From positions 1 to 64,000 of the forward strand of contig CAYYRC010000017.1 in the NCBI GenBank assembly GCA_964474045.1: a stretch of DNA of 64,000 nt, written 5' to 3'. This stretch comes from JACJWR01 sp964474045 (GTDB lineage Bacteria > Actinomycetota > Actinomycetes > S36-B12 > UBA10799). The notes beneath the pieces were generated by a model, which made no database searches, had not been told where the DNA came from, and saw nothing but the letters and a program-made list of their open reading frames with translations. Position numbers and translations under genes: made by a program. Shown here piece after piece: positions 8,159 through 18,530 of this stretch (position 1 is the first letter of the stretch; every line of letters starts with the position of its first letter).

Positions 8159-8629
8159 CAAGCCCTTGCGCCGGCGCCCGACCGCCCGCTGCGCCTCGCG
8201 GGTGGCCTCGCGCTCGGCGATGGCGTGGCGCTTGTCGTGGCTGCGCCGGCCCCTGGCCAGCGCCAGCTCGCACTTAGCCCGCCCATCCTTGAAGTACAGC
8301 GACAACGGCACCAGGGTCAGGCCGGACTCCCGCGTCTTGCCGATGAGGCGCGAGATCTCGGCTCGGTGCAGCAGCAACTTGCGCGGCCGGCGCGGCTCGT
8401 GGTTGGTCCAGGTTCCCAGGTCGTACTCGGGGATGTGGACGCCACGCAGCCAGACCTCGCCGTCGTCGACCGTGGCATAGCCGTCGGTCAGATTCGCCCT
8501 GCCCTCGCGCAGCGACTTGACCTCGGTGCCCTGCAGCACGATGCCGCATTCGTACGTGTCCAGGACCTCGTAGTCATGGCGCGCCTTGCGGTTCTGCGCG
8601 ATGAGCTTGCGTCCGGTCTCTCGTGGCAC
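8153..8629 (-). CDS. smpB: SsrA-binding protein
   Basis: 158-residue small beta-barrel protein that binds tmRNA and is needed for trans-translation. Motifs: QNRKARHDYEVLDTYECGI at the N-terminus, LQGTEVKSLREGRANL, and the basic C-terminal tail that mimics mRNA in the A site (SHDKRHAIAERE). Start GTG at 8629 is set by TAGGCT seven bases upstream. It follows the M23 hydrolase, ftsX, ftsE and prfB, the usual actinobacterial order, but ssrA is not adjacent. Confidence 0.97.
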   Translation of the reverse strand: MPRETGRKLIAQNRKARHDYEVLDTYECGIVLQGTEVKSLREGRANLTDGYATVDDGEVWLRGVHIPEYDLGTWTNHEPRRPRKLLLHRAEISRLIGKTRESGLTLVPLSLYFKDGRAKCELALARGRRSHDKRHAIAEREATREAQRAVGRRRKGLD

Positions 8630-8636
8630 GCCACCA

Positions 8637-8642
8637 AGCCTA
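8637..8642 (-). promoter_or_regulatory. leaderless-type -10 of smpB
   Basis: TAGGCT, 7 bases before the GTG start; no Shine-Dalgarno of note. Confidence 0.6.
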
Positions 8643-8671
8643 GAGCAGGCCCGTGCACTGAAACGGGGCCG

Positions 8672-10639
8672 TCAGCAGGGGACGGGACCGTAGGACCCGC
8701 CGAACCAGCCCTCGGGCATGTACGCCTGCCCGCCGACGTGGACCTCGAAGTGCAGGTGCGGGCCGGTGCTGTCGCCGGTGCTCCCGACGTAGCCGATCAC
8801 CTGTCCGGCCGACACGAACTGCCCGGACGACACGACGATCGACGACTGGTGCGCATACAGGCTGGACGTGCCGTCACCGTGGTCGATCATCGTCAGGTTG
8901 CCGTAGCCGCCGTTGTTCCAGCCCGCGGAGGTCACCGTGCCGGAGTGCGTGGCCACGATCGGGGTGCCGGTGGGCGCAGCAATGTCCTCGCCCTTGTGGC
9001 AGGCCCAGTAGCCGTACGTGGGCGACTGCCGCGGTCCGGGCGGGCTGGTGTTGGTGCCCCCGTTGAGCGGCCACACCCAGGTGCCAGACGAACCTGCAGA
9101 GCCCGAAGAGCCGGCGGAGCTACCCTGGCTGCCCCCGGAGTTGCCGCTCGCGTTACCCGAGCTGCCACCGGAGTCGCCCGACTGCGTGGCAGCCGCATTC
9201 TGGGCCTGGTCGGCAGCTGCCTGGGCGTCCGCCAGCGCCCTCAGCGCCGCGGCCTGCGCCGCCTGCTGCTCCGCCTGCGCCTGGGCCTGCGCCGCCTGCT
9301 GGTCGGCCTGCGCCTTGGCGATCATGGCCTCGGTGACGGACTTGACGTACGCCGCCTGAGCCTCCTTCGAGGCCTGCTCGGCGGCCGCAGCCGCCTCCGC
9401 CTGGCGACGCTGCTCCTCGGCTTGGGCCTGCGCCTGCGCCGACTGCGCCGCCTGGGCCGCTGCCGCCTGGGCCGCCGCAGCCTGGGCTTGCGCCGCCGCC
9501 TGCTGATCGGCCGCCTGCCGCTGGGCCGCCTGATCCGCGGCAGCCTGTGCCGCCGCCTGCTGGGCCGCTGCCGCTTGCGCAGCCGCCGCCTGGGCGGCCT
9601 GCTCCTGCGCGGCCTGCGCCTGGGCCTGTGCCTGCGCTGCCTGTTGCGCCGCCTTCTGCCGCGCCTGCTCTGCCTCCGCCTCGGCCTGCGCCTGGGCAGC
9701 GGCCGCCGCGGCGGCGGCATCCTGCTGAGCCTTGAGGGCCGCGGCGGCCGCAGCCTGCTGCGCGGCCTGCTGCTCGGCGGCAAGGCGGGCCTGCTCCGCG
9801 AGCTGGCGCTGCCGCTCCTGCTCGCGGGCGACGAGCTCGGCCTCGATGCGCTGCTGCTCCTGCTGCAGCTGGTCGTACTGAGCCTTCACCGCAGAGCGCT
9901 GACCTTCGATGACCCCCACCGCCTGGCTGCGCTGCCCCACCAGCGACTGCACCTCGGCAGCCGTGGCCTGTGCGTTGCTGGCGGCCGCGTCGGCAGCGGC
10001 AGCGGCGGCATCGGCCTCGCGCTGCCGGTCCTGCGCGGCGGCTTCCTGTTCGGTCAGCGACTTCAGGGCCTCGTCCAGCTGCGCCTTCGCGGCCAGGTAG
10101 TCGACCACCTCGCGGTTCTTGCCGCGCGACACCGTCTGCACAGCCTCGAGCTTCTCGGTCAGCTCGGCCGGGTTCTGGATGCCCAGCAGCATCTCGATCT
10201 CGGCCACGTCCGCCGAGCCCTGCTGGTAGATGCTGCGGGCGAACTCGTCCATGGCGCTCTTGAGCCCGTCGACCTTCGTCTGGTGCTCACCGATGCGGGT
10301 CTTGGTGTCGGCGATCTGCGACTTGGCCTCGGCCAGCGACTGGGCGGCGGCGGACGCGGCGGCCTGGGCCGAGAGCAGCGCCTGCTGCGCGTTGTTGGCG
10401 GCTGCCTGCGCGCCCGGCAGCGCGGACTCGGCCTGCTGCAGGGACTGCTGGGCCGCGAGCACCTGCTGGGACAGCGCATCCAAGTCCGCACCAGCCGCCG
10501 CCACCTGGCCCGCGATGTCGCCGTCCGCTGCTGGTGGCGTAGCCGCCAGCGCACCCCCTGTCGCTGGGCCGGTGGCCAGGGCGACGCTCGAAACGGACAC
10601 TGCGACGATCGACGCGAAGACGCGCGAGCGGCGGGACAT
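8672..10639 (-). CDS. secreted M23 peptidoglycan endopeptidase with long coiled coil (FtsX-linked)
   Basis: 655 residues: signal peptide (about 1-33, ending ALAA), coiled coil (about 40-270), a very long Ala/Gln/Glu low-complexity helix (about 270-470), a Gly/Ser linker (480-518) and an M23 domain (519-655). The metal-binding set is present: H548 and D552 (HKGED), H597 (YAH) and H628/H630 (HLHFEV). Such hydrolases (EnvC, PcsB and RipC type) are activated by FtsEX across the membrane to split septal wall, and ftsX lies 45 bases upstream. ATG at 10639 has GGAGG five bases upstream. The A/Q-rich helix is longer than usual. Confidence 0.9.
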   Translation of the reverse strand: MSRRSRVFASIVAVSVSSVALATGPATGGALAATPPAADGDIAGQVAAAGADLDALSQQVLAAQQSLQQAESALPGAQAAANNAQQALLSAQAAASAAAQSLAEAKSQIADTKTRIGEHQTKVDGLKSAMDEFARSIYQQGSADVAEIEMLLGIQNPAELTEKLEAVQTVSRGKNREVVDYLAAKAQLDEALKSLTEQEAAAQDRQREADAAAAAADAAASNAQATAAEVQSLVGQRSQAVGVIEGQRSAVKAQYDQLQQEQQRIEAELVAREQERQRQLAEQARLAAEQQAAQQAAAAAALKAQQDAAAAAAAAQAQAEAEAEQARQKAAQQAAQAQAQAQAAQEQAAQAAAAQAAAAQQAAAQAAADQAAQRQAADQQAAAQAQAAAAQAAAAQAAQSAQAQAQAEEQRRQAEAAAAAEQASKEAQAAYVKSVTEAMIAKAQADQQAAQAQAQAEQQAAQAAALRALADAQAAADQAQNAAATQSGDSGGSSGNASGNSGGSQGSSAGSSGSAGSSGTWVWPLNGGTNTSPPGPRQSPTYGYWACHKGEDIAAPTGTPIVATHSGTVTSAGWNNGGYGNLTMIDHGDGTSSLYAHQSSIVVSSGQFVSAGQVIGYVGSTGDSTGPHLHFEVHVGGQAYMPEGWFGGSYGPVPC

Positions 10640-10684
10640 GCGACCTCCAGGCTCGGGGATACTGCCCCTGAAGGCCGCGAGGAA

Positions 10685-11587
10685 TCACACCTTCAGGTAT
10701 CTCCGGATAGCGAAGAATGCCGCCAACGATGCCAAACAAATGCCCGTCAGGAGGACGATTGGCAAAACTCTGTGGACATCGGACCAGCCCACGAATGCGG
10801 TGAACTGGAATTTGGGTGCGAGAATGTCATCAATGAGGAAAACCTTGATACCCACGATCGCCGCACACGCTATGATCCCGCCGACCGCGGCCGCGATGGC
10901 CGCCTCGAGCAGGAACGGCAGCCGGATGTAGTAGTTGCTGGCGCCCACCAGTTTCATGATGCCGGTCTCGCGCCGGCGGCTGAACGCCGACAGCCGCATC
11001 GTGTTGGCCACCAGCAGCACGGTCACCACCAGCATCGCCGCGGCGATCCCGAGCGCCAGCGCCTGCAGCCCGTTGAGCAGCGTGAAGAAGTTGTCCAGCA
11101 GCCGCTTCTGGTCGCGCACCACCTCGACGCCGGGCGCCTTCTCGACCGTCGTGGCCAGCAGCGCGTAGTCCTCAGGGTTGTAGAGCTTGACGCGGAAGGA
11201 CTCCGGCAGCGCCGCCGGGGTGACGTTCTCCAGGATCGGCGAGTCCTTGAACTGCTCCTGGAAGCGCGCGTAGGCGTCGTCGGACGACTCGTAGTACAGC
11301 TGCTCGACCAGCGACGAGGAGTCCAGCGTCGCCTTCAGCTCGTCGCGCTGGGCCGCCGAGATCGCCCCCTTGCAGGCCCCTGAGTCGGAGTTCTCACCGC
11401 ACAGGAACACCGAGACCTCGACCTTGTCGTACCAGTAGTCCTTCATGGTGTCGACCTGCGAGCGGACCAACAGCCCGGTGCCGAAGAGCGTGAGCGACAC
11501 GGCCACCGTGAGGACCACCGCCAGCGTCATCGTGACGTTGCGGAAGAGCCCGGAGAAGACCTCCTGGCTGATGAATCGAATACGCAT
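10685..11587 (-). CDS. ftsX: cell division ABC permease FtsX
   Basis: 300-residue membrane subunit of the FtsEX complex, which transmits ATP binding by FtsE to an extracytoplasmic hydrolase. It has TM1 (about residues 20-42), a ~120-residue external domain with two cysteines (LCGENSDSGACKG), then three TM segments in the FtsX-fold C-terminal half. Its ATG overlaps the ftsE stop by one base (TGATG), so translation is coupled. Confidence 0.96.
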   Translation of the reverse strand: MRIRFISQEVFSGLFRNVTMTLAVVLTVAVSLTLFGTGLLVRSQVDTMKDYWYDKVEVSVFLCGENSDSGACKGAISAAQRDELKATLDSSSLVEQLYYESSDDAYARFQEQFKDSPILENVTPAALPESFRVKLYNPEDYALLATTVEKAPGVEVVRDQKRLLDNFFTLLNGLQALALGIAAAMLVVTVLLVANTMRLSAFSRRRETGIMKLVGASNYYIRLPFLLEAAIAAAVGGIIACAAIVGIKVFLIDDILAPKFQFTAFVGWSDVHRVLPIVLLTGICLASLAAFFAIRRYLKV

Positions 11588-12345
11588 CAGCGGTAACTCC
11601 CGTAGACGCCGCGGACATGGTCACGCATGAGCCGGCCCTCGTCGAGCTCGATCACGCGCTTGCGCATCTGGTCAACGATCGCGGCGTCGTGCGTCGCCAT
11701 GATCACTGTCGTCCCGGTGCGGTTGATGCGGTCCAGCAGCCGCATGATGCCGACGGACGTGGTGGGGTCCAAGTTGCCCGTGGGCTCGTCGGCGATGAGG
11801 ATCTGCGGCTTGTTGACGAACGCGCGCGCGATGGCCACCCGCTGCTGTTCGCCGCCGGAGAGCTCGCTGGGCTTGCGCTCAGCCTTGTCCTTGAGCCCGA
11901 CCAGGTCGAGCGTCTCGGGCACCATCTGGCGAATCTGCGCCCGGGGCCGGCCGATGACCTCGAGGGCGAACGCGACGTTCTCGTACACCGACTTGTTCGG
12001 CAGCAGCCGGAAGTCCTGGAACACGGTGCCGATCGTGCGGCGCAACTTGGGGACCCGCCAGCGGCCCATCGCCGCGACGTCCCTGCCCGCCACGATCACC
12101 TGGCCGGTGGTGGGGGTGTCCTCGCGCAGGATCAGCCGCATGAAGGTGGACTTGCCCGATCCCGAGGGCCCGACCAGGAAGACGAACTCACCGGGCTGGA
12201 TCGAGCAGGACACGTCCATCAGCGCAGGTGCCGACTGGCGCTTGTAGCGCTTGGTCACATGCTGGAATCGGATGAGCGATCCGCTGATGTCAACACCACG
12301 CGGCGTCCGAGGTCGTCCCATTTGAGTCACGATAGGCCCCGTCAT
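11587..12345 (-). CDS. ftsE: cell division ABC ATPase FtsE
   Basis: 252-residue ATPase of FtsEX. Walker A GPSGSGKST, signature LSGGEQQRVAIARA, Walker B ILIADEPTGNLD and the H-loop ATHD are intact. The product has about 20 extra N-terminal residues before the conserved IRFQHVTKRY; the ATG at 12345 is preferred because TACCCT lies six bases upstream as a leaderless -10, and internal codons near the conserved start are not initiators. Followed by ftsX with a one-base overlap. Confidence 0.95.
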   Translation of the reverse strand: MTGPIVTQMGRPRTPRGVDISGSLIRFQHVTKRYKRQSAPALMDVSCSIQPGEFVFLVGPSGSGKSTFMRLILREDTPTTGQVIVAGRDVAAMGRWRVPKLRRTIGTVFQDFRLLPNKSVYENVAFALEVIGRPRAQIRQMVPETLDLVGLKDKAERKPSELSGGEQQRVAIARAFVNKPQILIADEPTGNLDPTTSVGIMRLLDRINRTGTTVIMATHDAAIVDQMRKRVIELDEGRLMRDHVRGVYGSYR

Positions 12346-12351
12346 GGCCTC

Positions 12352-12357
12352 AGGGTA
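12352..12357 (-). promoter_or_regulatory. leaderless-type -10 of ftsEX
   Basis: TACCCT, 6 bases before the ftsE ATG. Confidence 0.55.
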
Positions 12358-12450
12358 TGACCCGACACGCCCCAGGCTGCGATGGTTGTCCCCAGTTGGG
12401 CGAATGCAGATGGCCGCAGGTGGCGCAGGCGAAGGCGCCGCCCGACGGCG

Positions 12451-13554
<1,104 letters not shown>

Positions 13555-13561
13555 ACCCGTC

Positions 13562-13567
13562 AGACTA
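13562..13567 (-). promoter_or_regulatory. leaderless-type -10 of prfB
   Basis: TAGTCT, 7 bases before the prfB GTG, in the 35-base gap after gdh. Confidence 0.6.
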
Positions 13568-13589
13568 GCCGCGACCCGGTCGGGGCGGG

Positions 13590-16500
13590 TCAGTCGCCGG
13601 TCCCCTGGTAGACCAGCGTCCGGATCACCCGCAGGGCGACGGAGATCGTCGCCAGACTCGGCGGGCCGGACTCGGCGATCTCCTGCAGCGTCGCCCGGGC
13701 GCGCGCCTGGCCCTCGGCGTTGGCATCGACCCAGGCCGAGATGCGCGCCGCCGGATCCTCGCCGGCAGGCGTGCCGCGCATCACCCGCGAGGTGAGCCCG
13801 GCCAGCGCGCCGTAAAGGTCGCTGCGCATGGCCGACCGGGCCAGCGCGTTCCAGCGGTCAACGCGGTCGATGTCGGTGATGTTGGAGAGCAGCCGGTCCA
13901 CCCCGAAGTACTCGCTGAGCATGAAGTAGGTGCGTGCGACCGCCAGCGGATCAGCGTCCTGGCGCTGCGCGATCTGGGCGATGTCGAGCAGGCTGAACAC
14001 GTCCAGCAGCGAGGCGACGCGGCTGGCCAGCTCCGGCGGGGCGCCCATGGCGACGAACTCGTCGGCGCGTGCGGCCATCCGCTCGGCCTCTGCACCGATG
14101 AGCATGTCCGGCACGAGCGGGGCGAGCTCGCGCACGGTGCCGCGGAAGCGCTCGATCTCGGCGGCCACATCCAGCCGGCCGCCGCGGGTGGTCAGGAACC
14201 AGCGCGTACCGCGGTCGAGCAGCCGACGCACCTCCAGGTTGAGCGCCGCCTGCGCGGCGGTCGGCGCGAGGTTGTCCAGGTCCTCGATGGCGCGCCAGTA
14301 GTCGGCCAGGTCGAACACCTCGCGGGCCACCGAGTAGGCGCGCGCGACCTCCGGCACGGAGGCGCCGGTCTCCTCGAAGGCCCGGTAGAAGAAGGTGATG
14401 CCACCGCGGTTGACCAGCGAGTTCGCCACGATCGTGCTGACGATCTGCCGACGCAGCGGATGTGCCTCGATCACGTCGGCGTACTGCGCCACCATCGGCG
14501 ACGGGAAGTACGACTGCAGAAGAGCCGAGTAGAAGGGCTCGGTGTCGAGGTCGGAGTTGTTCAGCTCGGCGGTCAGGAAGTTCTTGGTGTAGGCCATCAG
14601 CGTGCAGAACTCAGGCGAGGTCAGGCCGCGGCGCTCGGCCTGCAGCACCTCGATGTCGGCGTCGCTGGGCAAGTACTCCAGGGCCCGGTCCAACCCCACC
14701 TGGGCCTCCAGGTGGTGCATGAGGCGCTGGTGGACCTGCAGCATCGACGCCGACTGCGCGCGGGCGTTGCCGAGCAGCACGTTCTGCTCGTAGTTGTCCG
14801 ACAGCACCAGGTCGGCGACCTCGTCGGTCATCGACTCCAGCAGCGTGTTGCGCTGTTTCATGGTCAGGTCGCCGTTGTCGACGATCCGGTCCAGCGCGAT
14901 CTTGATGTTCACCTCATGGTCGGAGCAGTCCACGCCCGCCGAGTTGTCCACCGCGTCGGTGTTGATGAGCACGCCGTCCAGCGCCGCCTCGATCCGGCCG
15001 AGCTGGGTCAGGCCCAGGTTGCCGCCCTCGCCCACGACGCGCGCGCGGACCTCGCGGCCGTTGATGCGGATCGCGTCGTTTGCCTTGTCCCCGACCTGCA
15101 GGTCGGTCTCGCTGCTGCCCTTGACGTAGGTGCCGATGCCCCCGTTCCACAGCAGGTCGACCGGGGCGGTGAGGATGGCGCGCAGAAGCTCCGGCGGCGT
15201 CAGGTGGTCGATGCCGGCCGGGATGCCCAGGGCAGCCGCCATCTGGCTGGTGATGCCGATGCGCTTCTCAGAGCGCGAGAACACACCGCCCCCCGGCGAG
15301 ATGAGGCTGGTGTCGTAGTCGGCCCAACTGGACCGCGGCAGGGCGAACATCCGCTCCCGCTCGGCGTATGACGTCGCAGCGTCGGGGTCCGGGTCGATGA
15401 AGATGTGGCGGTGGTCGAAGGCTGCGACCAGCCGGATCTGCTCGCTGAGCAGCATCCCGTTGCCGAATACGTCGCCGCTCATGTCGCCGATGCCGATCAC
15501 CGTGAAGGGTTCGGCCTGGCAGTCGACGCCGAGTTCGCGGAAGTGCCGCTTGACAGACTCCCAGGCGCCGCGGGCGGTGATGCCCATGGCCTTGTGGTCG
15601 TAGCCCACGGAGCCGCCCGAGGCGAAGGCGTCGCCCAGCCAGAAGTCGTAGGAATCGGAGATGGAGTTGGCCAGGTCCGAGAAGGTCGCCGTTCCCTTGT
15701 CCGCGGCCACCACCAGGTAGGGGTCGTCGCCGTCGCGCCGAATGGTGCGCTCGGGCGCCACCACCTCGCCGCCCACGCGGTTGTCGGTGATGTCGAGCAA
15801 GCCGGAGATGAACTCGGTGTAGCACGCGCGGCCCTGCTGCTGGACCTCCTCCCGGCTGCCGTCGAGCAGCGGCTGCTTGACCACGAAGCCGCCCTTGGAG
15901 CCGACCGGCACGATCACCGCGTTCTTGACCTCCTGCGCCTTGACCAGGCCCAGGACCTCGGTGCGGAAGTCGTCGCGGCGGTCCGACCAGCGCAGGCCGC
16001 CGCGAGCCACCGGACCGAAGCGCAGGTGCACCCCGGAGGTGCGCGGGGAATTGACCCAGATCTCGAAGCGCGGGCGCGGCTCGGGCATCCCGGGCACCGC
16101 GCGCGGGTCGAACTTGAACGACAACCAGGGCTTGGGCGTGCCGTCGGGCAGCACCTGGAACGCGTTGGTGCGCAGGATGGCTCCGACGATCTCGATCAGG
16201 CCCCGCAGGATGCGGTCGGTGTCAAGGTTGAGCACCTCGTCCAGCTGCCGGGCCAGGCGCTCGGCGAGCTCGTCCGAGCGCTGCTGGCGATCGACGCCGG
16301 CGGGGAGCTCCGGGTCGAAGCGGGTGGTGAACCATTCCACCAGCGTGCGGACGATGTCGGGGTGGCTGATGAGCGTGGCGGCGACCGAGGAGTAGCTGAA
16401 GCGCGAGCCGATCTGGTGGGAGTACAGCACCCACGCCTGCACGAACGACGCCTGCCGCCAGGTGAGGCCGGCGCGGGTGACCAGGCCGAGGACGGCGTCG

Positions 16501-18473
16501 GACTCGACCAGGCCGTTGTAGGCGGCGATGAAGGCGTCGGAGAACCGCTCCACCAGCGTGTCCAGGCCCGGCAGATCGTCGTAGTTGCGCACGGTCAGAC
16601 CGAAGTCGTACAGGTACGCGGTCGGCTGCCCGTCGCGCCGGATGACGTAAGGGTGCTCATCGACCACCTCGACATCCAGGGCCGACAGGATCGGCAGCAC
16701 CTCGAGCAGGGTCATGGGCCGCCCGACCCGGAAGACCTTGAATCGGCGCTGGGACTCGGGGGCGTCCAGCGGCTCGTACAGCGACACGGCGATCTGGCCG
16801 TCGGACAGCGACTCCCAGGTGCGGATGTCGGCCACGGCTGCCCGGGCCGAGTACGCCTCCCGGTAGGCGTCGGGCAACCCGGGGCCGTACAGCGGGGCGA
16901 TGCGCGCGGCCTCCTCCTCGCCGACGTCGCTGCCCAGCGCCTCGCTGAAATCGTCGTCCCAGGAGCGGATCGCGGCCCGGATGCGGGCCTCCAGCGCATC
17001 GGTGTCGATGTGCTCGTCGCGGTAGGCCGGGTCGATCCGCACGGTGTAGTTCAGCCGGGCGAGCAGGGACTCCCCCACGGTCGTGGTGTAGTCCACGGCC
17101 ACGCCGTGCAGCGCCTCGGTGAGGATCCGCTGGATCTCGATCCGGTTGGTGGTCGTGTAGCGGTCGCGCGGCAGGTACACCAGCACCGAGTAGAAGCGGC
17201 CGTAGGCGTCTCTGCGCAGGAACACCCGCACCATCCGGCGCTCCTGCATGCCCAGCACCGCGGTGCCGACCTGGTAGAGCTCCTCGGCGCCCACCTGGAA
17301 CAGGTCGTCGCGCGGGTAGGACTCGATGAAGTGCAGGAAGTCCTTGCCCCGGTGGGAGCTGGCATCCACGCCCGCCATATCCGCGGTCTGCTGCTCCAGA
17401 CGGCGCAGCACGGGAATCATCGACAGCGGCTGGGCGTAGGACGAGCCGGTGTACAGGCCCAGGAACCGCCGCTCCCCCACGACCTTGCCGTCGGCGTCGA
17501 AGCGCTTGACGCCCACATAGTCCAGGTAGGTGTTGCGATGCACCGTGGAGTGGGTGTTGGCCTTCGTCAGCACCAGCGGGTGCGGCTCGACAGCCTTCTC
17601 ACGCACCGCGGGTGCGAGCTTGCGGAACGAGGTGGAGTCCGTTGCGGCCTCGCGCATGATTCCCAGGGAGCTGCCGGGCACCGGCCGCAGGGCCTGGTCG
17701 TCGTCCACCAGGTCGTACTCGCGGTAACCCAGGAATGTGAAATGGTCGTCGGCCAGCCAGTCGAGGAAGTCGGCGTCCTCAGCGGCCTCGGCCGCGTCCA
17801 CCGTGCTGGGCGGCGCGTCGCGCAGCTCTTGGGCCAGCGCGACTGCGACCTCCTTCATCCGCGGCCAGTCCCGCACCGCCGCGCGCACGTCGCTCAGGGC
17901 ATGCGCCGCCCGCTGCTCGATCGCCACCAGCTCGGCGGGGTCGGACTCGCGGTTGATCTCGATGGTGATCCAGGCCTCGGCGATCGCACCCTCGGGCCAC
18001 GTCCCCCGGGGGTGGTCCGAGAGCAGGCCGACGACGCGCTGAAGGCGCCCCCCGTCGTCGCGCAGGACCACCAGCTGGGGGTGGATGAGCAGGTGCAGAT
18101 CGTGCCCGGCCCGCGTGATGGACAGAGATGCCGAGTCCACCAGGAACGGCATGTCATCGGCCACGATCTGCACCACTGTGTGACCGCAGGACCACCCATG
18201 CTCGTTGACCGTCGGCGTGTAGACAGCCACCTTGGTCTCGTCCGGGTCGCGTTGCGCGGCGAGCTTGCGATGGCTGGTGACCAGCCCGATGAGGTCGGTG
18301 GGGTCGTTGCCCACCAGATCTGCTGGCGCGACGTGGGCGAAGTAGTCGCGCACCAGGTCCGCGAGCCGGCGGCGGTCCTCCGGCGGGTGGCCCTGCTCGG
18401 CGTGGTCGACCCCGCGCCGAAGCAGATCGTTGACCACGGGATCACTGGCGAGTGGTGCTTCGCGGCTGCTCAC
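13590..18473 (-). CDS. gdh: NAD-dependent glutamate dehydrogenase, 180-kDa class
   Basis: 1627 residues, the usual size of the large (L_180) NAD-GDH class, which catabolises glutamate to 2-oxoglutarate and ammonium. The N-terminal half has the class-specific regulatory region (for example LDWLADDHFTFLGYREYDL); the catalytic Bac_GDH part follows with FGPVARGGLRWSDRRDDFRTE and PVGSKGGFVVKQP (substrate lysine region), and later a nucleotide-binding fold near GGNLGLTQLGRIEA. Start GTG at 18473 has TAGCCT six bases upstream. Divergent from a DUF2505 gene; prfB follows. With PruA (19.4-21 kb) it completes proline-to-2-oxoglutarate breakdown. Confidence 0.95.
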   Translation of the reverse strand: MSSREAPLASDPVVNDLLRRGVDHAEQGHPPEDRRRLADLVRDYFAHVAPADLVGNDPTDLIGLVTSHRKLAAQRDPDETKVAVYTPTVNEHGWSCGHTVVQIVADDMPFLVDSASLSITRAGHDLHLLIHPQLVVLRDDGGRLQRVVGLLSDHPRGTWPEGAIAEAWITIEINRESDPAELVAIEQRAAHALSDVRAAVRDWPRMKEVAVALAQELRDAPPSTVDAAEAAEDADFLDWLADDHFTFLGYREYDLVDDDQALRPVPGSSLGIMREAATDSTSFRKLAPAVREKAVEPHPLVLTKANTHSTVHRNTYLDYVGVKRFDADGKVVGERRFLGLYTGSSYAQPLSMIPVLRRLEQQTADMAGVDASSHRGKDFLHFIESYPRDDLFQVGAEELYQVGTAVLGMQERRMVRVFLRRDAYGRFYSVLVYLPRDRYTTTNRIEIQRILTEALHGVAVDYTTTVGESLLARLNYTVRIDPAYRDEHIDTDALEARIRAAIRSWDDDFSEALGSDVGEEEAARIAPLYGPGLPDAYREAYSARAAVADIRTWESLSDGQIAVSLYEPLDAPESQRRFKVFRVGRPMTLLEVLPILSALDVEVVDEHPYVIRRDGQPTAYLYDFGLTVRNYDDLPGLDTLVERFSDAFIAAYNGLVESDAVLGLVTRAGLTWRQASFVQAWVLYSHQIGSRFSYSSVAATLISHPDIVRTLVEWFTTRFDPELPAGVDRQQRSDELAERLARQLDEVLNLDTDRILRGLIEIVGAILRTNAFQVLPDGTPKPWLSFKFDPRAVPGMPEPRPRFEIWVNSPRTSGVHLRFGPVARGGLRWSDRRDDFRTEVLGLVKAQEVKNAVIVPVGSKGGFVVKQPLLDGSREEVQQQGRACYTEFISGLLDITDNRVGGEVVAPERTIRRDGDDPYLVVAADKGTATFSDLANSISDSYDFWLGDAFASGGSVGYDHKAMGITARGAWESVKRHFRELGVDCQAEPFTVIGIGDMSGDVFGNGMLLSEQIRLVAAFDHRHIFIDPDPDAATSYAERERMFALPRSSWADYDTSLISPGGGVFSRSEKRIGITSQMAAALGIPAGIDHLTPPELLRAILTAPVDLLWNGGIGTYVKGSSETDLQVGDKANDAIRINGREVRARVVGEGGNLGLTQLGRIEAALDGVLINTDAVDNSAGVDCSDHEVNIKIALDRIVDNGDLTMKQRNTLLESMTDEVADLVLSDNYEQNVLLGNARAQSASMLQVHQRLMHHLEAQVGLDRALEYLPSDADIEVLQAERRGLTSPEFCTLMAYTKNFLTAELNNSDLDTEPFYSALLQSYFPSPMVAQYADVIEAHPLRRQIVSTIVANSLVNRGGITFFYRAFEETGASVPEVARAYSVAREVFDLADYWRAIEDLDNLAPTAAQAALNLEVRRLLDRGTRWFLTTRGGRLDVAAEIERFRGTVRELAPLVPDMLIGAEAERMAARADEFVAMGAPPELASRVASLLDVFSLLDIAQIAQRQDADPLAVARTYFMLSEYFGVDRLLSNITDIDRVDRWNALARSAMRSDLYGALAGLTSRVMRGTPAGEDPAARISAWVDANAEGQARARATLQEIAESGPPSLATISVALRVIRTLVYQGTGD

Positions 18474-18479
18474 TCTGCC

Positions 18480-18485
18480 AGGCTA
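18480..18485 (-). promoter_or_regulatory. leaderless-type -10 of gdh
   Basis: TAGCCT, 6 bases before the gdh GTG. Confidence 0.55.
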
Positions 18486-18530
18486 GTGCGGTGCGCCGCC
18501 GGGGCGCTTGCCAACGACGATGGAGCGTGC

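Noticed and set aside
8225..11383. 1052-codon plus-strand frame over smpB, M23 and ftsX
   Set aside because: Opposite strand shadow of three certain genes; repetitive LRLGL composition.
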